Shown piece by piece: positions 1 through 9,855 of a stretch of 64,000 nucleotides of DNA. How positions within the stretch are numbered: position 1 is the first letter of the stretch; each line of letters opens with the position of its first letter. The notes beneath the pieces were generated by a model that saw only the letters and a program-made list of their open reading frames with translations, searched no databases and had not been told where the DNA came from. Source of the DNA: Ornatilinea apprima (GTDB lineage: Bacteria; Chloroflexota; Anaerolineae; Anaerolineales; Anaerolineaceae); NCBI RefSeq assembly GCF_001306115.1, contig NZ_LGCL01000019.1:1-64000 (forward strand). Direction: 5' to 3'. The position numbers were made by a program, and so were the translations under genes.

Positions 1-127
1 CCGCGCCGCCCAGCATCGCGCAGTACTTGGTGATCGCCGCGGTCAAGGTCGTCTTGCCGTGGTCAATGTGGCCCATGGTGCCCACATTGAGGTGCGGTTT
101 GTTCCGCTCAAATTTCTGCTTCGCCAT
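1..127 (-). CDS. tuf: Elongation factor Tu, N-terminal fragment (runs off the window)
   Basis: The first 42 codons of EF-Tu, the GTPase that delivers aminoacyl-tRNA to the ribosome, are present; the rest lies beyond position 1. The translation begins [17 protein letters not shown] and contains the G1 loop GHIDHGKTT that binds GTP phosphates. The ATG at 125-127 is preceded by a purine-rich GGGAGAA ribosome-binding site. It lies 38 nt downstream of the fusA stop codon, the usual last position of the str cluster (rpsL-rpsG-fusA-tuf), so it is probably co-transcribed. Identification is firm despite the short length. Confidence 0.97.
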   Translation of the reverse strand, partial: MAKQKFERNKPHLNVGTMGHIDHGKTTLTAAITKYCAMLGGA

Positions 128-165
128 ATGCTCTTATTCTCCCTGAAAATTATTCCTGATAAGTT

Positions 166-2238
166 TTATCGATTGAGGACCTGCTTTGCCACAGCCTCAG
201 ATACAGGGGCATAATGATTAAATTCCATCGAGAATACCCCACGGCCCTGTGTTGCAGAGCGCAGCTCCGTTGTATATCCAAACAACTCGGCCAGCGGCAC
301 CAGCGCGCGGATCGCCTGGCTGTTACCCTGGCGCATATCCATGCCCTGAATCTCAGCTCGTCGCGAGCTCAACTGGCCTAACACATCCCCAAGATAATCC
401 TGCGGGATGATTACTTCCACCTTCATAATCGGCTCCAGCAAAACCGGTTTGCCCTTCTCAAAACCTTCGCGGAAGGCAAACGCCGAAGCCATCTTAAAGG
501 CCATTTCATTCGAATCAACTTCGTGGTAAGAACCGTCGGTCAGAGTTACCTTCACATCCGTCACCGGGTATCCGGCCAGAATACCGCTCTCAGCCGCTTC
601 ATTAATACCTTTTTCAATAGCCGGGATGTATTCCTTCGGAACCGTTCCACCCACAATTTTGTTTTCAAACTGCACGCCATTACCACGTTCCAGGGGCGTC
701 ATATCAAACACAACGTGTCCGTACATACCCCGCCCGCCCGATTGTTTAACATAACGGTAGCTGATCTTCTCTACCGGCCGGGTAATCGTTTCGCGGTACG
801 ACACGCGCGTGCGGCCAACATTCGCCTGTACGCGGAACTCGCGCAGCATGCGGTCAACCAAAACATCCAGGTGCAGCTCGCCCATGCCAGAAATTACGGT
901 TTGGCCGGTGCTTTCATCCACGTGAACGCGAAAGGTGGGATCTTCTTGCGACAATTTGTACAAAGCGTCACCCATCTTATCCTGGTCGCCAGCCGTCTTC
1001 GGCTCAATCGCCACCGAAATCACCGGCTCGGGGAACGAAATGCTTTCCAGAACAATCGGCTTGTCCGAGTCACTGAGGGTGTCGCCCGTGAAGCTGTATT
1101 TCAGACCCAAAATGGCGGCAATGTCGCCCGCGCGCACTTCTTCAATATCCTCGCGGCGGTCAGCATACATGCGAATCAGACGTCCAACACGTTCCTTTTT
1201 GTCTTTGCCGGGGTTCAGCAATTGGCCGCCCTGTTTAACCACACCCGAGTAAACGCGAATATATGCCAGTCGGCCTACATACGGATCGGTAACAATTTTG
1301 AAAACCAGGGCGCTGGCGGGTGCGTCATCGTCAGGATGGCGCTCAATTTCCTCGCCGGTCTTCGCATGCGTGCCCTTCACAGCCGGAACATCCAGCGGCG
1401 ACGGCAGATAATCCACCACCGCGTCAATCAGCGGCTGAACGCCTTTATTCTTCAAGGAAGAACCACAAAAAACCGCCGTTGCTTTACTGGCAATCACCGC
1501 GCGTCGCAGAGCAGCTTTCAGCTCCTCTTCACTGATCGGCTCGTTTTCCAGATATTTAACGATCAAGTCGTCATCCAGCTCAGCAACCTGCTCGATCATT
1601 TTTGCGCGCGCTTCTTCGGCTTCCTTCACTAGATCCGCCGGAATGTCGGTTACGATCGGTTCTTTGCCCAGCTCATCCTCAAATAAGATGGCCTTCATCG
1701 TCACCAGATCAACCGCACCCTTAAAGGCGGCTTCAAAACCGATGGGGAGCTGCATGGCAATCGGGTTAGCGCCTAAACGATCTTTGATCGACTGAATCGA
1801 ACCTTCGAATGAAGCGCCAACCCGATCCATTTTGTTGATAAAACAAATACGCGGAACCTTATACCTGTCAGCCTGTCGCCAGACCGTTTCACTCTGTGGC
1901 TCCACACCCTGGGTAGCGTCAAAAACCACCACGCCACCATCCAGCACGCGCAGCGATCGCTGCACTTCTGCTGTAAAATCAATATGCCCTGGGGTATCAA
2001 TCAGGTTAATCTGATACCCTTTCCATTCCGCGCTTACCGCCGCAGATACAATTGTGATGCCTCGCTCGCGCTCTTGCACCATCCAATCGGTTACGGTAGT
2101 GCCATCGTCCACCGATCCAATCCGATACGTTTTCCCAGCGTAAAACAAAATACGCTCGGTTGTTGTTGTTTTCCCTGCGTCAATGTGGGCGATAATTCCG
2201 ATATTTCGGTAACGATCTAAAGCGTACTCTCGAGACAT
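166..2238 (-). CDS. fusA: Elongation factor G
   Basis: This 690-residue protein is the ribosomal translocase EF-G, which uses GTP to move tRNAs and mRNA after peptide bond formation. The GTPase domain shows the P-loop AHIDAGKTT near residue 20, DTPGH near 82 and NKMD near 136. Domains II to V follow at normal length, with the domain IV region around GGRGMYGHV and a C-terminal domain V ending in AKQVLNR. It sits 50 nt downstream of rpsG and 38 nt upstream of tuf, the conserved str order. The upstream ribosome-binding site is weak, so coupling with rpsG is plausible. No unusual insertions were seen. Confidence 0.98.
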   Translation of the reverse strand: MSREYALDRYRNIGIIAHIDAGKTTTTERILFYAGKTYRIGSVDDGTTVTDWMVQERERGITIVSAAVSAEWKGYQINLIDTPGHIDFTAEVQRSLRVLDGGVVVFDATQGVEPQSETVWRQADRYKVPRICFINKMDRVGASFEGSIQSIKDRLGANPIAMQLPIGFEAAFKGAVDLVTMKAILFEDELGKEPIVTDIPADLVKEAEEARAKMIEQVAELDDDLIVKYLENEPISEEELKAALRRAVIASKATAVFCGSSLKNKGVQPLIDAVVDYLPSPLDVPAVKGTHAKTGEEIERHPDDDAPASALVFKIVTDPYVGRLAYIRVYSGVVKQGGQLLNPGKDKKERVGRLIRMYADRREDIEEVRAGDIAAILGLKYSFTGDTLSDSDKPIVLESISFPEPVISVAIEPKTAGDQDKMGDALYKLSQEDPTFRVHVDESTGQTVISGMGELHLDVLVDRMLREFRVQANVGRTRVSYRETITRPVEKISYRYVKQSGGRGMYGHVVFDMTPLERGNGVQFENKIVGGTVPKEYIPAIEKGINEAAESGILAGYPVTDVKVTLTDGSYHEVDSNEMAFKMASAFAFREGFEKGKPVLLEPIMKVEVIIPQDYLGDVLGQLSSRRAEIQGMDMRQGNSQAIRALVPLAELFGYTTELRSATQGRGVFSMEFNHYAPVSEAVAKQVLNR

Positions 2239-2288
2239 CTCAAACTACCTGTATCAACTTCCTGACTTACGACCTAAGCCTGCTAAGC

Positions 2289-2756
2289 CTACATGCGGTA
2301 ATGCGAGAACGCGCGGTTGGCTTCCGCCATCTTGTGCGTTTCTTCGCGTTTTCGAATTGCTGAACCCTGGTTGCTAGCCGCATCCAGAATCTCGGCAGCC
2401 AACTTCTCAGCGAAGGATTTCCCGGAGCGTGCCCGTGAGGCATCCAGGATCCAACGCATAGCAAGCGTCATCCGGCGGTGAGAAGGGACTTCCATCGGGA
2501 CCTGGTAAGTCGCACCGCCAACACGTCGGGGGCGAACTTCCATAATCGGGCCAACGTTCTTTAATGCCGTTTCAAGCACTTCCATCGGCTCTTTACCCGT
2601 TTTGGCTTTGACAATATCCATCGCTTCATACATCATAGATGTCGCGCCGCTTTTCTTTCCGTTTTTCATGATCCGATTGATCAAGAAAGAAACCGTCACG
2701 CTGTTGAAGCGCACATCGGGAGCAATTTCCCTTTTTTCTGGTTTAGTCCTGCGCAT
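2289..2756 (-). CDS. rpsG: Small ribosomal subunit protein uS7
   Basis: This 155-residue protein is S7, the primary binder that nucleates assembly of the 30S head next to the E-site. It starts MRRTKPEKREIAPDVRFNS and has the typical internal GGATYQVPMEV segment and the C-terminal NRAFSHYRM helix. Length is normal for the family. The start follows rpsL by 36 nt and fusA follows by 50 nt, in the universal str order. In other bacteria S7 can autoregulate this operon by binding an rpsL-rpsG mRNA structure; the short spacer here shows no obvious equivalent. Confidence 0.98.
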   Translation of the reverse strand: MRRTKPEKREIAPDVRFNSVTVSFLINRIMKNGKKSGATSMMYEAMDIVKAKTGKEPMEVLETALKNVGPIMEVRPRRVGGATYQVPMEVPSHRRMTLAMRWILDASRARSGKSFAEKLAAEILDAASNQGSAIRKREETHKMAEANRAFSHYRM

Positions 2757-2792
2757 GAATAATTCTCCGTCAATTCCTATTTCACTTCAGGC

Positions 2793-3212
2793 TTATTTCT
2801 TTGCCCGTTTGGTGCCGTATTTCGACCGGGCCTGCTTGCGGTTGTTCACACCAGTGGTGTCCAACGTTCCGCGCACAATATGGTAACGCACGCCAGGCAG
2901 GTCTTTCACACGACCACCACGCACCATCACCACGGAGTGCTCCTGCAGGGAATGGCCTTCACCAGGGATGTAAGCCGTTACTTCAATGGTGTTTGACAGG
3001 CGCACACGAGCGATTTTCCGCAGAGCTGAGTTCGGTTTCTTGGGGGTCATGGTACGCACAACGGTGCATACACCACGCTTCTGGGGCGCGCCACCCGCCT
3101 GACGAACACGGCGCTGCTTCATCGAGTTGTAGGTAAATTGCAGAGCAGGCGCTTTGCTTTTTACCTTTTTGGTCTCACGACCTTTGCGGATCAATTGATT
3201 GATCGTTGGCAC
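2793..3212 (-). CDS. rpsL: Small ribosomal subunit protein uS12
   Basis: This 139-residue protein is S12, which lines the decoding centre. The streptomycin loop reads [11 protein letters not shown], so the lysine whose change confers streptomycin resistance in other species is wild type. The second loop is [22 protein letters not shown]-like with conserved [10 protein letters not shown]. The start codon is GTG (3210-3212), supported by a GGAGG ribosome-binding site about 10 nt upstream. It heads the str genes and has its own promoter at 3375-3403, so it need not depend on rpoB transcription. The C-terminus is lysine- and arginine-rich, as usual. Confidence 0.98.
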   Translation of the reverse strand: MPTINQLIRKGRETKKVKSKAPALQFTYNSMKQRRVRQAGGAPQKRGVCTVVRTMTPKKPNSALRKIARVRLSNTIEVTAYIPGEGHSLQEHSVVMVRGGRVKDLPGVRYHIVRGTLDTTGVNNRKQARSKYGTKRAKK

Positions 3213-3269
3213 TTTCTTGCCTCCACTCTAAGATTTACAGCTGCGAATAAAACATTTTTTCCAATAAGT

Positions 3270-3295
3270 GAGGCCATCATTGTTCCGATGGCCTC
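3270..3295 (-). promoter_or_regulatory. Perfect 9-bp hairpin in the rpsL leader
   Basis: GAGGCCATC pairs with GATGGCCTC across an 8-nt loop, inside the transcribed leader between the rpsL promoter and its GTG start. No U-tract follows on the minus strand (the next bases are ACTTATTGG), so it is not a classical intrinsic terminator. It may be an attenuator, a ribosomal-protein binding site or an mRNA-stabilising element. The structure is seen directly; the function is inference. Confidence 0.6.
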
Positions 3296-3374
3296 GCCTT
3301 GGTTCCACATTCCAGGGCTTAACCTCGCCAATTAACGCGCGATGAGCCCACCCTTCTCAGGGCAACGAGAAACG

Positions 3375-3403
3375 ATTATAACATGCGCGCAACCCATCGT
3401 CAA
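3375..3403 (-). promoter_or_regulatory. Promoter of the str operon (rpsL)
   Basis: On the minus strand TTGACG (3398-3403) is followed after exactly 17 nt by TATAAT (3375-3380), a near-consensus housekeeping sigma promoter. It lies immediately after the rpoB stop codon (3421), giving a leader of about 155 nt before rpsL. Confidence 0.85.
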
Positions 3404-3420
3404 GATGCGCGCCTTCTGGC

Positions 3421-6400
3421 CTACACGACCTCGCCCAGGTCTTTTCCAAGCCCTAGCAAGCCGATATCAATCTTTGGAGGCCGCACTCGTTCTTCATCTT
3501 TACCGAAGCGGATCACTTCTCCGCTATCCATCACCGCTTCCACGGCCAGGCCCAGGCTTTGCAATTCTTTTACCAGCACGCGGAACGAAGCCGGCAGGCT
3601 GGGTTCTTCAATTTGCTCGCCTTTGACAATTGCCTCATAGGTATTGACACGCCCAACCACGTCGTCCGACTTCACCGTCAGCATTTCCTGTAGGGTGTAG
3701 GCCGCGCCGTAAGCTTCCAGCGCCCACACTTCCATTTCACCGAAGCGCTGACCACCAAACTGCGCTTTACCGCCCAGGGGCTGCTGCGTAACCAGGCTGT
3801 ACGGGCCAGTGGAACGCGCGTGAACTTTATCCTCCACCAGGTGGTGCAGTTTGAGCATGGTCATCACACCCACCGTCACCGGGTTGTCATACGCCTCACC
3901 GGTCTTGCCGTCCCACAAAATTTGCTTGCCCAGCACCGGGGTGGGTTTGCCGGTCTCAGTCATATATTTCTCAGCGGCTTCGCGGATTTCATCCAGCGTG
4001 GTTCCTGTTACTTCCTGGCCTTCATTCTCCAGCCAAATTTTCAAGCACGCTTGAATCATATTCTGATCCACAGGGCGGATCTGCTCGGCGCCCGCCGGCA
4101 CATTCTCAAAGTCAAGCATGCTATCCGCATCGTAGCCCTGGTCTTTTAACCATTCACGCAGCACCGAGCGGCGCGCCAGCGCGTCGTTGTCCTTCAGCTC
4201 GTACATATCGTAGCCGCGCTCACCTAGCCACTGCTCCACATACAGCATGCGGACTTCATCATCATCACGGAACGCCTCAGGAGTGTAGGCTTCCTGCTCC
4301 TTGATCCATTCCCAAGCTGTGTCGGCAACACGCGCCCAGGCATAATCAATCAGCCAGGCCCGCGCCAGTTCTGCTTCGATTTCCAATTCATTCGCGCCGT
4401 CAAACACCGGCGTCAGCGCACGGAAACCCAGCCGGTTAGCTGCCCAGCCTAAATGCGCTTCCAGAATCTGACCAATGTTCATACGGCCTGGCACACCCAA
4501 CGGGTTAAGGATGATATCCACCGGAGTTCCATCTTCCAGGAACGGCATATCTTCCACCGGCACCACACGCGAGACCACACCTTTGTTCCCATGCCGTCCG
4601 GCCATCTTATCGCCCGCGGTGATCTTGCGGCGCTGTGCTACAGACACGCGCACCATCATATCCACGCCAGCCGATAGGTCGGCGTTGTCTTCACGCGTGA
4701 AAACTTTCACATCCACCACCTTACCGCGCTCGCCGTGCGGCATGCGCAGCGAAGTGTCTTTCACATCACGCGATTTCTCACCGAAAATGGCGCGCAACAG
4801 GCGCTCTTCGGGGGTCAGTTCCTTCTCGCCTTTCGGGGTGATCTTGCCGACCAGAATATCATTCGGGCCAACTTCGGCGCCCACACGGATGATACCGTGT
4901 TCGTCCAGGTCTTTGATCGCGTCTTCACCCACATTGGGAATGTCGCGGGTAATTTCTTCGGGGCCCAGCTTGGTGTCGCGCGCTTCCACTTCGTGTTTCT
5001 CAATGTGCACGGAAGTGAAGCGGTCATCTTGCACCAGACGCTCAGAGATCAAAATCGCGTCTTCAAAGTTGCCGCCTTCCCAGGAAACGAACGCGATGAC
5101 CACATTCTGGCCCAGGGCCAGCTTGCCATCCACCGTCGAGGAAGAATCGGCCAGAACATCACCGCGTTTTACGCGCTGCCCTTTCACCACCGCCGGGCGC
5201 TGGTCAATGCAAGTACTCTGGTTCGAGCGCTGGTACTTGCGCAGTTGATAGGTGCGCAGATCGCCGTTTTCGGTCCGCACCACAATCTTGCGCCCAGTCA
5301 CCGAGATCACCTCGCCGTCGCCTTCAGCTACCAGCACCTGGCCCGAATCGCGCGCCGCAAACGACTCCATACCCGTCGAAATCAACGGAATATCAGGAGT
5401 TACCAGCGGAACCGCCTGCGCCATCATGTTCGAACCCATCAGCGCGCGGTTGGCGTCATCGTGCTCCAGGAAGGGAATCAGCGCCGCGCTGACACCCACA
5501 ACCTGGTGGGGAGCAATGTCCATATAGTTGATCGCATCTGGCGGGTGAATTTCAAAGTCGGAGTGAACACGGCAGGAAATACGCGTGCGCTCAAATTCGT
5601 TATTTCGGTTTAGAAGTGAGTTGGCCTGAGCGATGATGAACTTGTCTTCCGCGTCAGCCGAAAGATACTCTACCTCATCAGACACAAAGGGAACAACAAA
5701 GACAAAATCTTTACCCTGGGCTTTGTGCCATTGGACAATCGCCGAAAGAGTATCTTTGGTTACCCGCTCACCTTTTAAGTAGAGCACCTCGCCAGTCTCT
5801 TCGTCTTTGATTGTATCGCTGCGCAAAATGCGCCCAACTAAACGCGGGTCGTCAACAGACAATTGCTTGATCACCCGGCGGTAAGGGGTCTCGATGAAGC
5901 CATATTCATTCACCCGCGCGTAGTTGCCCAGACGTCCAATCAAACCAATGTTCGGGCCTTCCGGCGTCTCAATGGGGCAGATGCGGCCGTAGTGCGAATG
6001 GTGCACATCGCGCACATCGAAACCGGCGCGCTCGCGGCGCAAACCGCCCGGGCCCAGAGCCGAGAGCGTGCGTTTGTGGCGCAGCTCAGCCAGCGGGTTG
6101 GTCTGGTCCATAAACTGTGAAAGCTGGCTCGACCCGAAGAACTCGCGCAGCGCAGCTACTACCGGCCGGATGTTGATCAGGCTCACCGGGGTTACCTGGT
6201 CCTGATCGCGAATCGACATACGTTCTTTAATCACCCGCTCCATACGGCGCATGCCAATGCGCAGTTTGTTTTGAATCAACTCGCCCACGGTTTTCACGCG
6301 GCGGTTGCCCAGATGATCGATGTCGTCTTTGTCAGCCAGGTTGTTATTAATCATAATCATGCGCCGCACCAGGTACACCACATCGTACTTGGTTACATTG

Positions 6401-7353
6401 CGGCGCGCCATCGGCACTTTGTCCATCAGATCCAGGCGCTGGTTCAGCTTGTACCGGCCAACGTTATCCAGGTCATAATGGCGGTGATCGAACAACTGCT
6501 CTTCCAGGAATTCCTTGGCGTTTTCCAGCGTGGCCGGATCGCCTGGGCGCATGCGCTTGAAGAACTCAATCAACGCCGCTTCAGCAATCGTGGTTCCGCC
6601 GGTCAGGTCCCAGGGTGGTTCCTGGCGAATGCTCGAGGCGATAAACAGGCGATCCGGGTTGTTGTCCACATCCTGGAACAGCGCCATCAATTCTTCATCG
6701 CTGCCATCTTTAATTGGAGAATCGATCATGCCATCATCCACCGCCGCCAGGGCGCGCAAGAAAATGGTGATCGGTACTGTGCGCTTTCGATTGAACTTCA
6801 AAATGATGTAATCGTTTTTGCGGGTTTCAAATTCCATCCATGCCCCGCGGTCGGGGATCAACTTCGCCATGGACAGCTTATGACCGGTCGATCGGTCCAC
6901 CGGCGCTTCAAAGTAAACGCCTGGCGAGCGGATCAACTGCGATACAACCACACGCTCGGTTCCATTGATGATAAACGTACCCTTGTCCGTCATCTCCGGG
7001 AAATCGCCCATGAAGATGTCTTGCTTGATCGGTTCGGGGACTTCGGGACCCGCCAGCAGCACCGATACATACAGCGGGCTGGCATAGGTCAGGTCTTTTT
7101 CAACGCACTCGTCAATCGAATGTTTCGGCTCCTCAAAGCGGTAAGACAGCCCTTCCGCTTCAGGGAGATCGCAGGGGAAATACAACTTCATTCCCTTGTT
7201 GTACGATTCAATGGGTGAAATTTCGTTGAAAAGATCTCGTAAATTATCTTTTTTCAGTCGCTCGAAGGATTCAATCTGGACTTCGATCAGGTCGGGGAGA
7301 TTGTAAATAACGGGGATACGCGCGTAAGATTTTTCCTGCAATACAGACGCCAT
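3421..7353 (-). CDS. rpoB: DNA-directed RNA polymerase beta subunit, with enlarged C-terminal-half insertion
   Basis: This 1310-residue protein is the beta subunit forming half of the RNA polymerase active-site cleft. The rifampicin region ([14 protein letters not shown] then [10 protein letters not shown]) is clear, as are GRHGNKG and the [18 protein letters not shown] block near the C-terminus. Position 429 is Thr where E. coli has Arg529. A segment of about 150 residues (roughly 990-1141) replaces a much shorter linker before ILWDGKTGE and carries three similar WL..(R/Q/E)G(Y) motifs. The ATG has an AGGAGAGG ribosome-binding site. rplL and rplJ are not upstream and rpoC is not downstream, which is unusual; the next genes are the str cluster with a separate promoter. 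Confidence 0.98.
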   Translation of the reverse strand: MASVLQEKSYARIPVIYNLPDLIEVQIESFERLKKDNLRDLFNEISPIESYNKGMKLYFPCDLPEAEGLSYRFEEPKHSIDECVEKDLTYASPLYVSVLLAGPEVPEPIKQDIFMGDFPEMTDKGTFIINGTERVVVSQLIRSPGVYFEAPVDRSTGHKLSMAKLIPDRGAWMEFETRKNDYIILKFNRKRTVPITIFLRALAAVDDGMIDSPIKDGSDEELMALFQDVDNNPDRLFIASSIRQEPPWDLTGGTTIAEAALIEFFKRMRPGDPATLENAKEFLEEQLFDHRHYDLDNVGRYKLNQRLDLMDKVPMARRNVTKYDVVYLVRRMIMINNNLADKDDIDHLGNRRVKTVGELIQNKLRIGMRRMERVIKERMSIRDQDQVTPVSLINIRPVVAALREFFGSSQLSQFMDQTNPLAELRHKRTLSALGPGGLRRERAGFDVRDVHHSHYGRICPIETPEGPNIGLIGRLGNYARVNEYGFIETPYRRVIKQLSVDDPRLVGRILRSDTIKDEETGEVLYLKGERVTKDTLSAIVQWHKAQGKDFVFVVPFVSDEVEYLSADAEDKFIIAQANSLLNRNNEFERTRISCRVHSDFEIHPPDAINYMDIAPHQVVGVSAALIPFLEHDDANRALMGSNMMAQAVPLVTPDIPLISTGMESFAARDSGQVLVAEGDGEVISVTGRKIVVRTENGDLRTYQLRKYQRSNQSTCIDQRPAVVKGQRVKRGDVLADSSSTVDGKLALGQNVVIAFVSWEGGNFEDAILISERLVQDDRFTSVHIEKHEVEARDTKLGPEEITRDIPNVGEDAIKDLDEHGIIRVGAEVGPNDILVGKITPKGEKELTPEERLLRAIFGEKSRDVKDTSLRMPHGERGKVVDVKVFTREDNADLSAGVDMMVRVSVAQRRKITAGDKMAGRHGNKGVVSRVVPVEDMPFLEDGTPVDIILNPLGVPGRMNIGQILEAHLGWAANRLGFRALTPVFDGANELEIEAELARAWLIDYAWARVADTAWEWIKEQEAYTPEAFRDDDEVRMLYVEQWLGERGYDMYELKDNDALARRSVLREWLKDQGYDADSMLDFENVPAGAEQIRPVDQNMIQACLKIWLENEGQEVTGTTLDEIREAAEKYMTETGKPTPVLGKQILWDGKTGEAYDNPVTVGVMTMLKLHHLVEDKVHARSTGPYSLVTQQPLGGKAQFGGQRFGEMEVWALEAYGAAYTLQEMLTVKSDDVVGRVNTYEAIVKGEQIEEPSLPASFRVLVKELQSLGLAVEAVMDSGEVIRFGKDEERVRPPKIDIGLLGLGKDLGEVV

Positions 7354-7446
7354 GAGCCTCTCCTGATAATAAAAAACCTGGCTGGATTAATAATACCTGA
7401 CAACACACACAATACGGACAATCATAGCCTGATTGCGCAAAGAGTA

Positions 7447-7475
7447 ATTATAACAAGCAGGAACATTAAGGTCAA
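7447..7475 (-). promoter_or_regulatory. Promoter of rpoB
   Basis: TTGACC (7470-7475) and TATAAT (7447-7452) are separated by 17 nt on the minus strand. The predicted start of transcription near 7440 gives a 5' leader of about 85 nt before the rpoB ATG. This shows rpoB is transcribed separately from the upstream accessory operon. Confidence 0.85.
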
Positions 7476-7529
7476 GCACCAAAATGGAAAAATTAGGGGG
7501 AAATTGGGTTAAATTGTACTACCAAATTT

Positions 7530-8153
7530 CTATTTGTTGGTTTTCCAGTTTCTCCCTTCCAGAAAAGCGCCATCCAGAGTGATGATCTTCCCTTGGGGGG
7601 CCTTTCCCAGCTCAAATTGCAACACCCCTATCGAAGGCCCGCGCCGGTATTTAGGTGAGCTGGCGCAGCCGGGATTAAAGAACCAGCGACCATCCTCAAC
7701 CATATTTTCAGCCCGGTGTGTGTGGCCAAAAATGAATAGGTCGCAGTCTGGCGCCATTTTCTCCAACGTCTTGCGATAGCGCGCAAAGCGATATCCCTCC
7801 AGCGTGTACCAAACCTTATCCCACCAATAATCCAAAAACGTTCCCTGGCCGTGCATTAGCACCCCCCGCGTGCCATTCACCTCAAAGCGATACACATGCG
7901 GCAGCTTGCGCCCGTAAAGCCAATCGCGGTTACCCAACACAGCGCGCACCGGCGCGACCTTTGACAACTGCGTTTCGATCTGCTCGTCGCAAATATCACC
8001 GGCGTGAAAAATATAATCCACCTTTTCTTGCTGCAGCGTGCTCAGCAAAGCTGGGTGCAATCCAACGACCCGGTCTGGCACATGCGTATCCGCTACGACG
8101 CCAATGCGCAGCACGCCTCCATCAGGCAGGTTCAGAATTTCAACATCACTCAT
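7530..8153 (-). CDS. Calcineurin-like metallophosphoesterase (YfcE/MJ0936 type)
   Basis: This is a small, single-domain phosphodiesterase of about 207 residues. The metal-binding motifs are in order: ADTHVPD (D-x-H), HAGD, LGNRD (the GNH motif with Arg in place of His), a MHGQG segment and FGHTHRAE near the C-terminus. Such proteins hydrolyse phosphodiesters with two metal ions; the physiological substrate is not evident. I place the start at ATG 8151-8153 (MSDVEIL): an in-frame extension to 8261 would lie wholly inside the upstream HAD gene. The ATG overlaps that gene's stop by 8 nt, which suggests translational coupling. It is the last gene of the accessory operon that begins near 14.6 kb. 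Confidence 0.88.
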   Translation of the reverse strand: MSDVEILNLPDGGVLRIGVVADTHVPDRVVGLHPALLSTLQQEKVDYIFHAGDICDEQIETQLSKVAPVRAVLGNRDWLYGRKLPHVYRFEVNGTRGVLMHGQGTFLDYWWDKVWYTLEGYRFARYRKTLEKMAPDCDLFIFGHTHRAENMVEDGRWFFNPGCASSPKYRRGPSIGVLQFELGKAPQGKIITLDGAFLEGRNWKTNK

Positions 8154-8772
8154 CGGCCAGCATAGCTCGCAACTCAGAGATCGTCTGCTCATGGCTCGTA
8201 AAGCGAATCCCCCGCAAGCCAACCGCCCGTGCCCCCTCGATATTACCCGGCATATCATCAATGAACACCGCGCGTTTCGCCGGGCAGTTCAAGCGCTCCA
8301 GCACCAGCCGGTAAATCTCCGCCTGAGGTTTCATTAAGCCCACATCCGCAGAGAACACAGTGGTGTCAAACACATGGTCAAACGCGAAAGAATAAGCGCG
8401 CTCAACAATACTGCGGGTTTCAGACCAGGCGTTGCTCAATAGGCCGGTTTTCAAATCGGGACGCAAGTTTTTAATAAAGGAAATCAATTCCCAATCCATG
8501 CGGTCACCAGCCCAAAAAGCGCGCTCAAATGCCTCCAACGCCTGTGGTGAAAGCCGCAGCGCGCGGCTAATCTTCGCGAAGTGATCACGGTAGCTGATTT
8601 TACCCACCGAGGCCAGATCAGCGCTTTCACCAGTGAACACCAGATCTTCCAGTTCTAGACGCGTCATACCGAACTGCGCCGCCAGCGCCTCACGCGGGTG
8701 GTAGTCTTCCGTGCGCACCAGCACCCCGCCCATATCCCAGATCACCGCCTGGATCGAATGGTTTTCCATCAT
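8146..8772 (-). CDS. HAD-superfamily hydrolase (haloacid dehalogenase-like phosphatase)
   Basis: This 208-residue protein is a HAD-type phosphatase. Motif I is WDMGGVLVRTE: the nucleophile Asp is present and the second position is Gly rather than Asp, as in the YihX-like branch. Motif II is LLSNAWSE, motif III is the Lys in LMKPQAE and motif IV is FIDDMPGNIEGA. The cap lies between motifs I and II and is helical (subfamily I). The substrate cannot be deduced. It overlaps the downstream metallophosphoesterase by 8 nt and follows a double-GNAT gene by 63 nt, so it is probably the penultimate gene of the same operon. Confidence 0.9.
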   Translation of the reverse strand: MMENHSIQAVIWDMGGVLVRTEDYHPREALAAQFGMTRLELEDLVFTGESADLASVGKISYRDHFAKISRALRLSPQALEAFERAFWAGDRMDWELISFIKNLRPDLKTGLLSNAWSETRSIVERAYSFAFDHVFDTTVFSADVGLMKPQAEIYRLVLERLNCPAKRAVFIDDMPGNIEGARAVGLRGIRFTSHEQTISELRAMLADE

Positions 8773-8835
8773 ACGTGCTCCTCCAATCCCCCGATTCTAC
8801 CCCATTCCATCCATCTGTCAAAGGCGCGCATATAC

Positions 8836-9837
8836 TTATGGCAGCCCGGCTTTCAAATCCATTTCCATGATCTTCAACTGCGAAGTAACCACGAATCCGA
8901 GTGACTCATACAAATGCAGCGCGCCGGTAGGATTGCGTACGTTGACCCGCAGCGCCGCCTCGTTGCAGCCTTTTTGGTTAAGAAGCTTCAAGCTATGCCC
9001 AATCAGCGCCCGCGCCACGCCGCGCTTGCGCCACTCCCGTAGAGTGGCTATGCGCATCAAATACCCGCGCTCGCGCCTCATCTCGCGGTTTTCCACCGCA
9101 TCGATGTGGTTGATCACCATTCCCACCATGCGCTCCCCTTCCCAGGCCGCTACACACAATTCCGGGTCAAAATAGCTGCTGCTTTCCCATTCAAGAAAAT
9201 CCGCTTCATTTTGCCTAAAGAATCCCGGATGATCCAGAAACGCTTCATTGAACAAATTCCACAAGTCGCGCGCGTCGCTGCGCAGCACCGCGCGCGTTTG
9301 CAGCCCTTCTGGCAGATCGGTGATGGTAATCTCGTTCAGGTTTGTTCGCGTCATGCTGTACATAAATTCCACCGGCGAAAAACCCGCCGCCTCTAAAAAC
9401 GCCAACCGCGCTGTCTGCGTGCCCCAAGCGTAGGTGTGCAGCCGGTGTCCCACCTCACTCTGGCCGCTTTCAGCCAAACCAGCGCAGACACCCCGCAGCT
9501 GCTCCAGCAGCGCGCTGCCAATCCCGTGCCCGCGCCAGTCTGGCCGCACCAGACCGTCTACGCGGTGTTGCCAGCTTCCACTTTCTTGTTGATAATAATG
9601 GCGTACCTCTCCAAACGCCACCAACCGGCCATCCCTTTCCACCAGCACGCTGTCGCGCTGCGGATCAAAATGCTCTCCCGGTTGGTATTCCTTGCTCATT
9701 TCCACCAGGTTGGTGACCCAATCGGCTTTATCCGCCTGGCTGGATGCATTAAACACGCTCACCAATTCCGGCAGATCCGCCTCGCCGGTATACGATCGGA
9801 AGACCAGCCCATCTTTGTTCGTTTTCCACGTTTCCAT
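8836..9837 (-). CDS. Tandem double-domain GNAT N-acetyltransferase
   Basis: This 333-residue protein has two GNAT folds in tandem, an architecture also seen in mycothiol synthase-like enzymes. Both acetyl-CoA loops look intact: RPDWRGHGIGSALLEQL in the first half and REWRKRGVARALIGHSL in the second. The C-terminal half ends in NPTGALHLYESLGF, the usual GNAT beta-bulge region. The acyl acceptor is unknown. It lies 18 nt downstream of another double-GNAT gene. Together with three single-domain GNATs nearby it makes five GNAT proteins in one operon that also encodes an ABC exporter. Confidence 0.88.
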   Translation of the reverse strand: METWKTNKDGLVFRSYTGEADLPELVSVFNASSQADKADWVTNLVEMSKEYQPGEHFDPQRDSVLVERDGRLVAFGEVRHYYQQESGSWQHRVDGLVRPDWRGHGIGSALLEQLRGVCAGLAESGQSEVGHRLHTYAWGTQTARLAFLEAAGFSPVEFMYSMTRTNLNEITITDLPEGLQTRAVLRSDARDLWNLFNEAFLDHPGFFRQNEADFLEWESSSYFDPELCVAAWEGERMVGMVINHIDAVENREMRRERGYLMRIATLREWRKRGVARALIGHSLKLLNQKGCNEAALRVNVRNPTGALHLYESLGFVVTSQLKIMEMDLKAGLP

Positions 9838-9855
9838 ACCGATCTCCCAAGCCGC

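Noticed and set aside
1320-1535. Small plus-strand frames within fusA
   Set aside because: They are antisense shadows of a universally conserved protein with no independent signals.
6271-7218. Long plus-strand reading frame (315 codons) opposite rpoB, and a 292-codon one at 4735-5613
   Set aside because: Both lie entirely within rpoB on the other strand, lack ribosome-binding sites, and have His/Arg-rich translations typical of antisense shadow frames.
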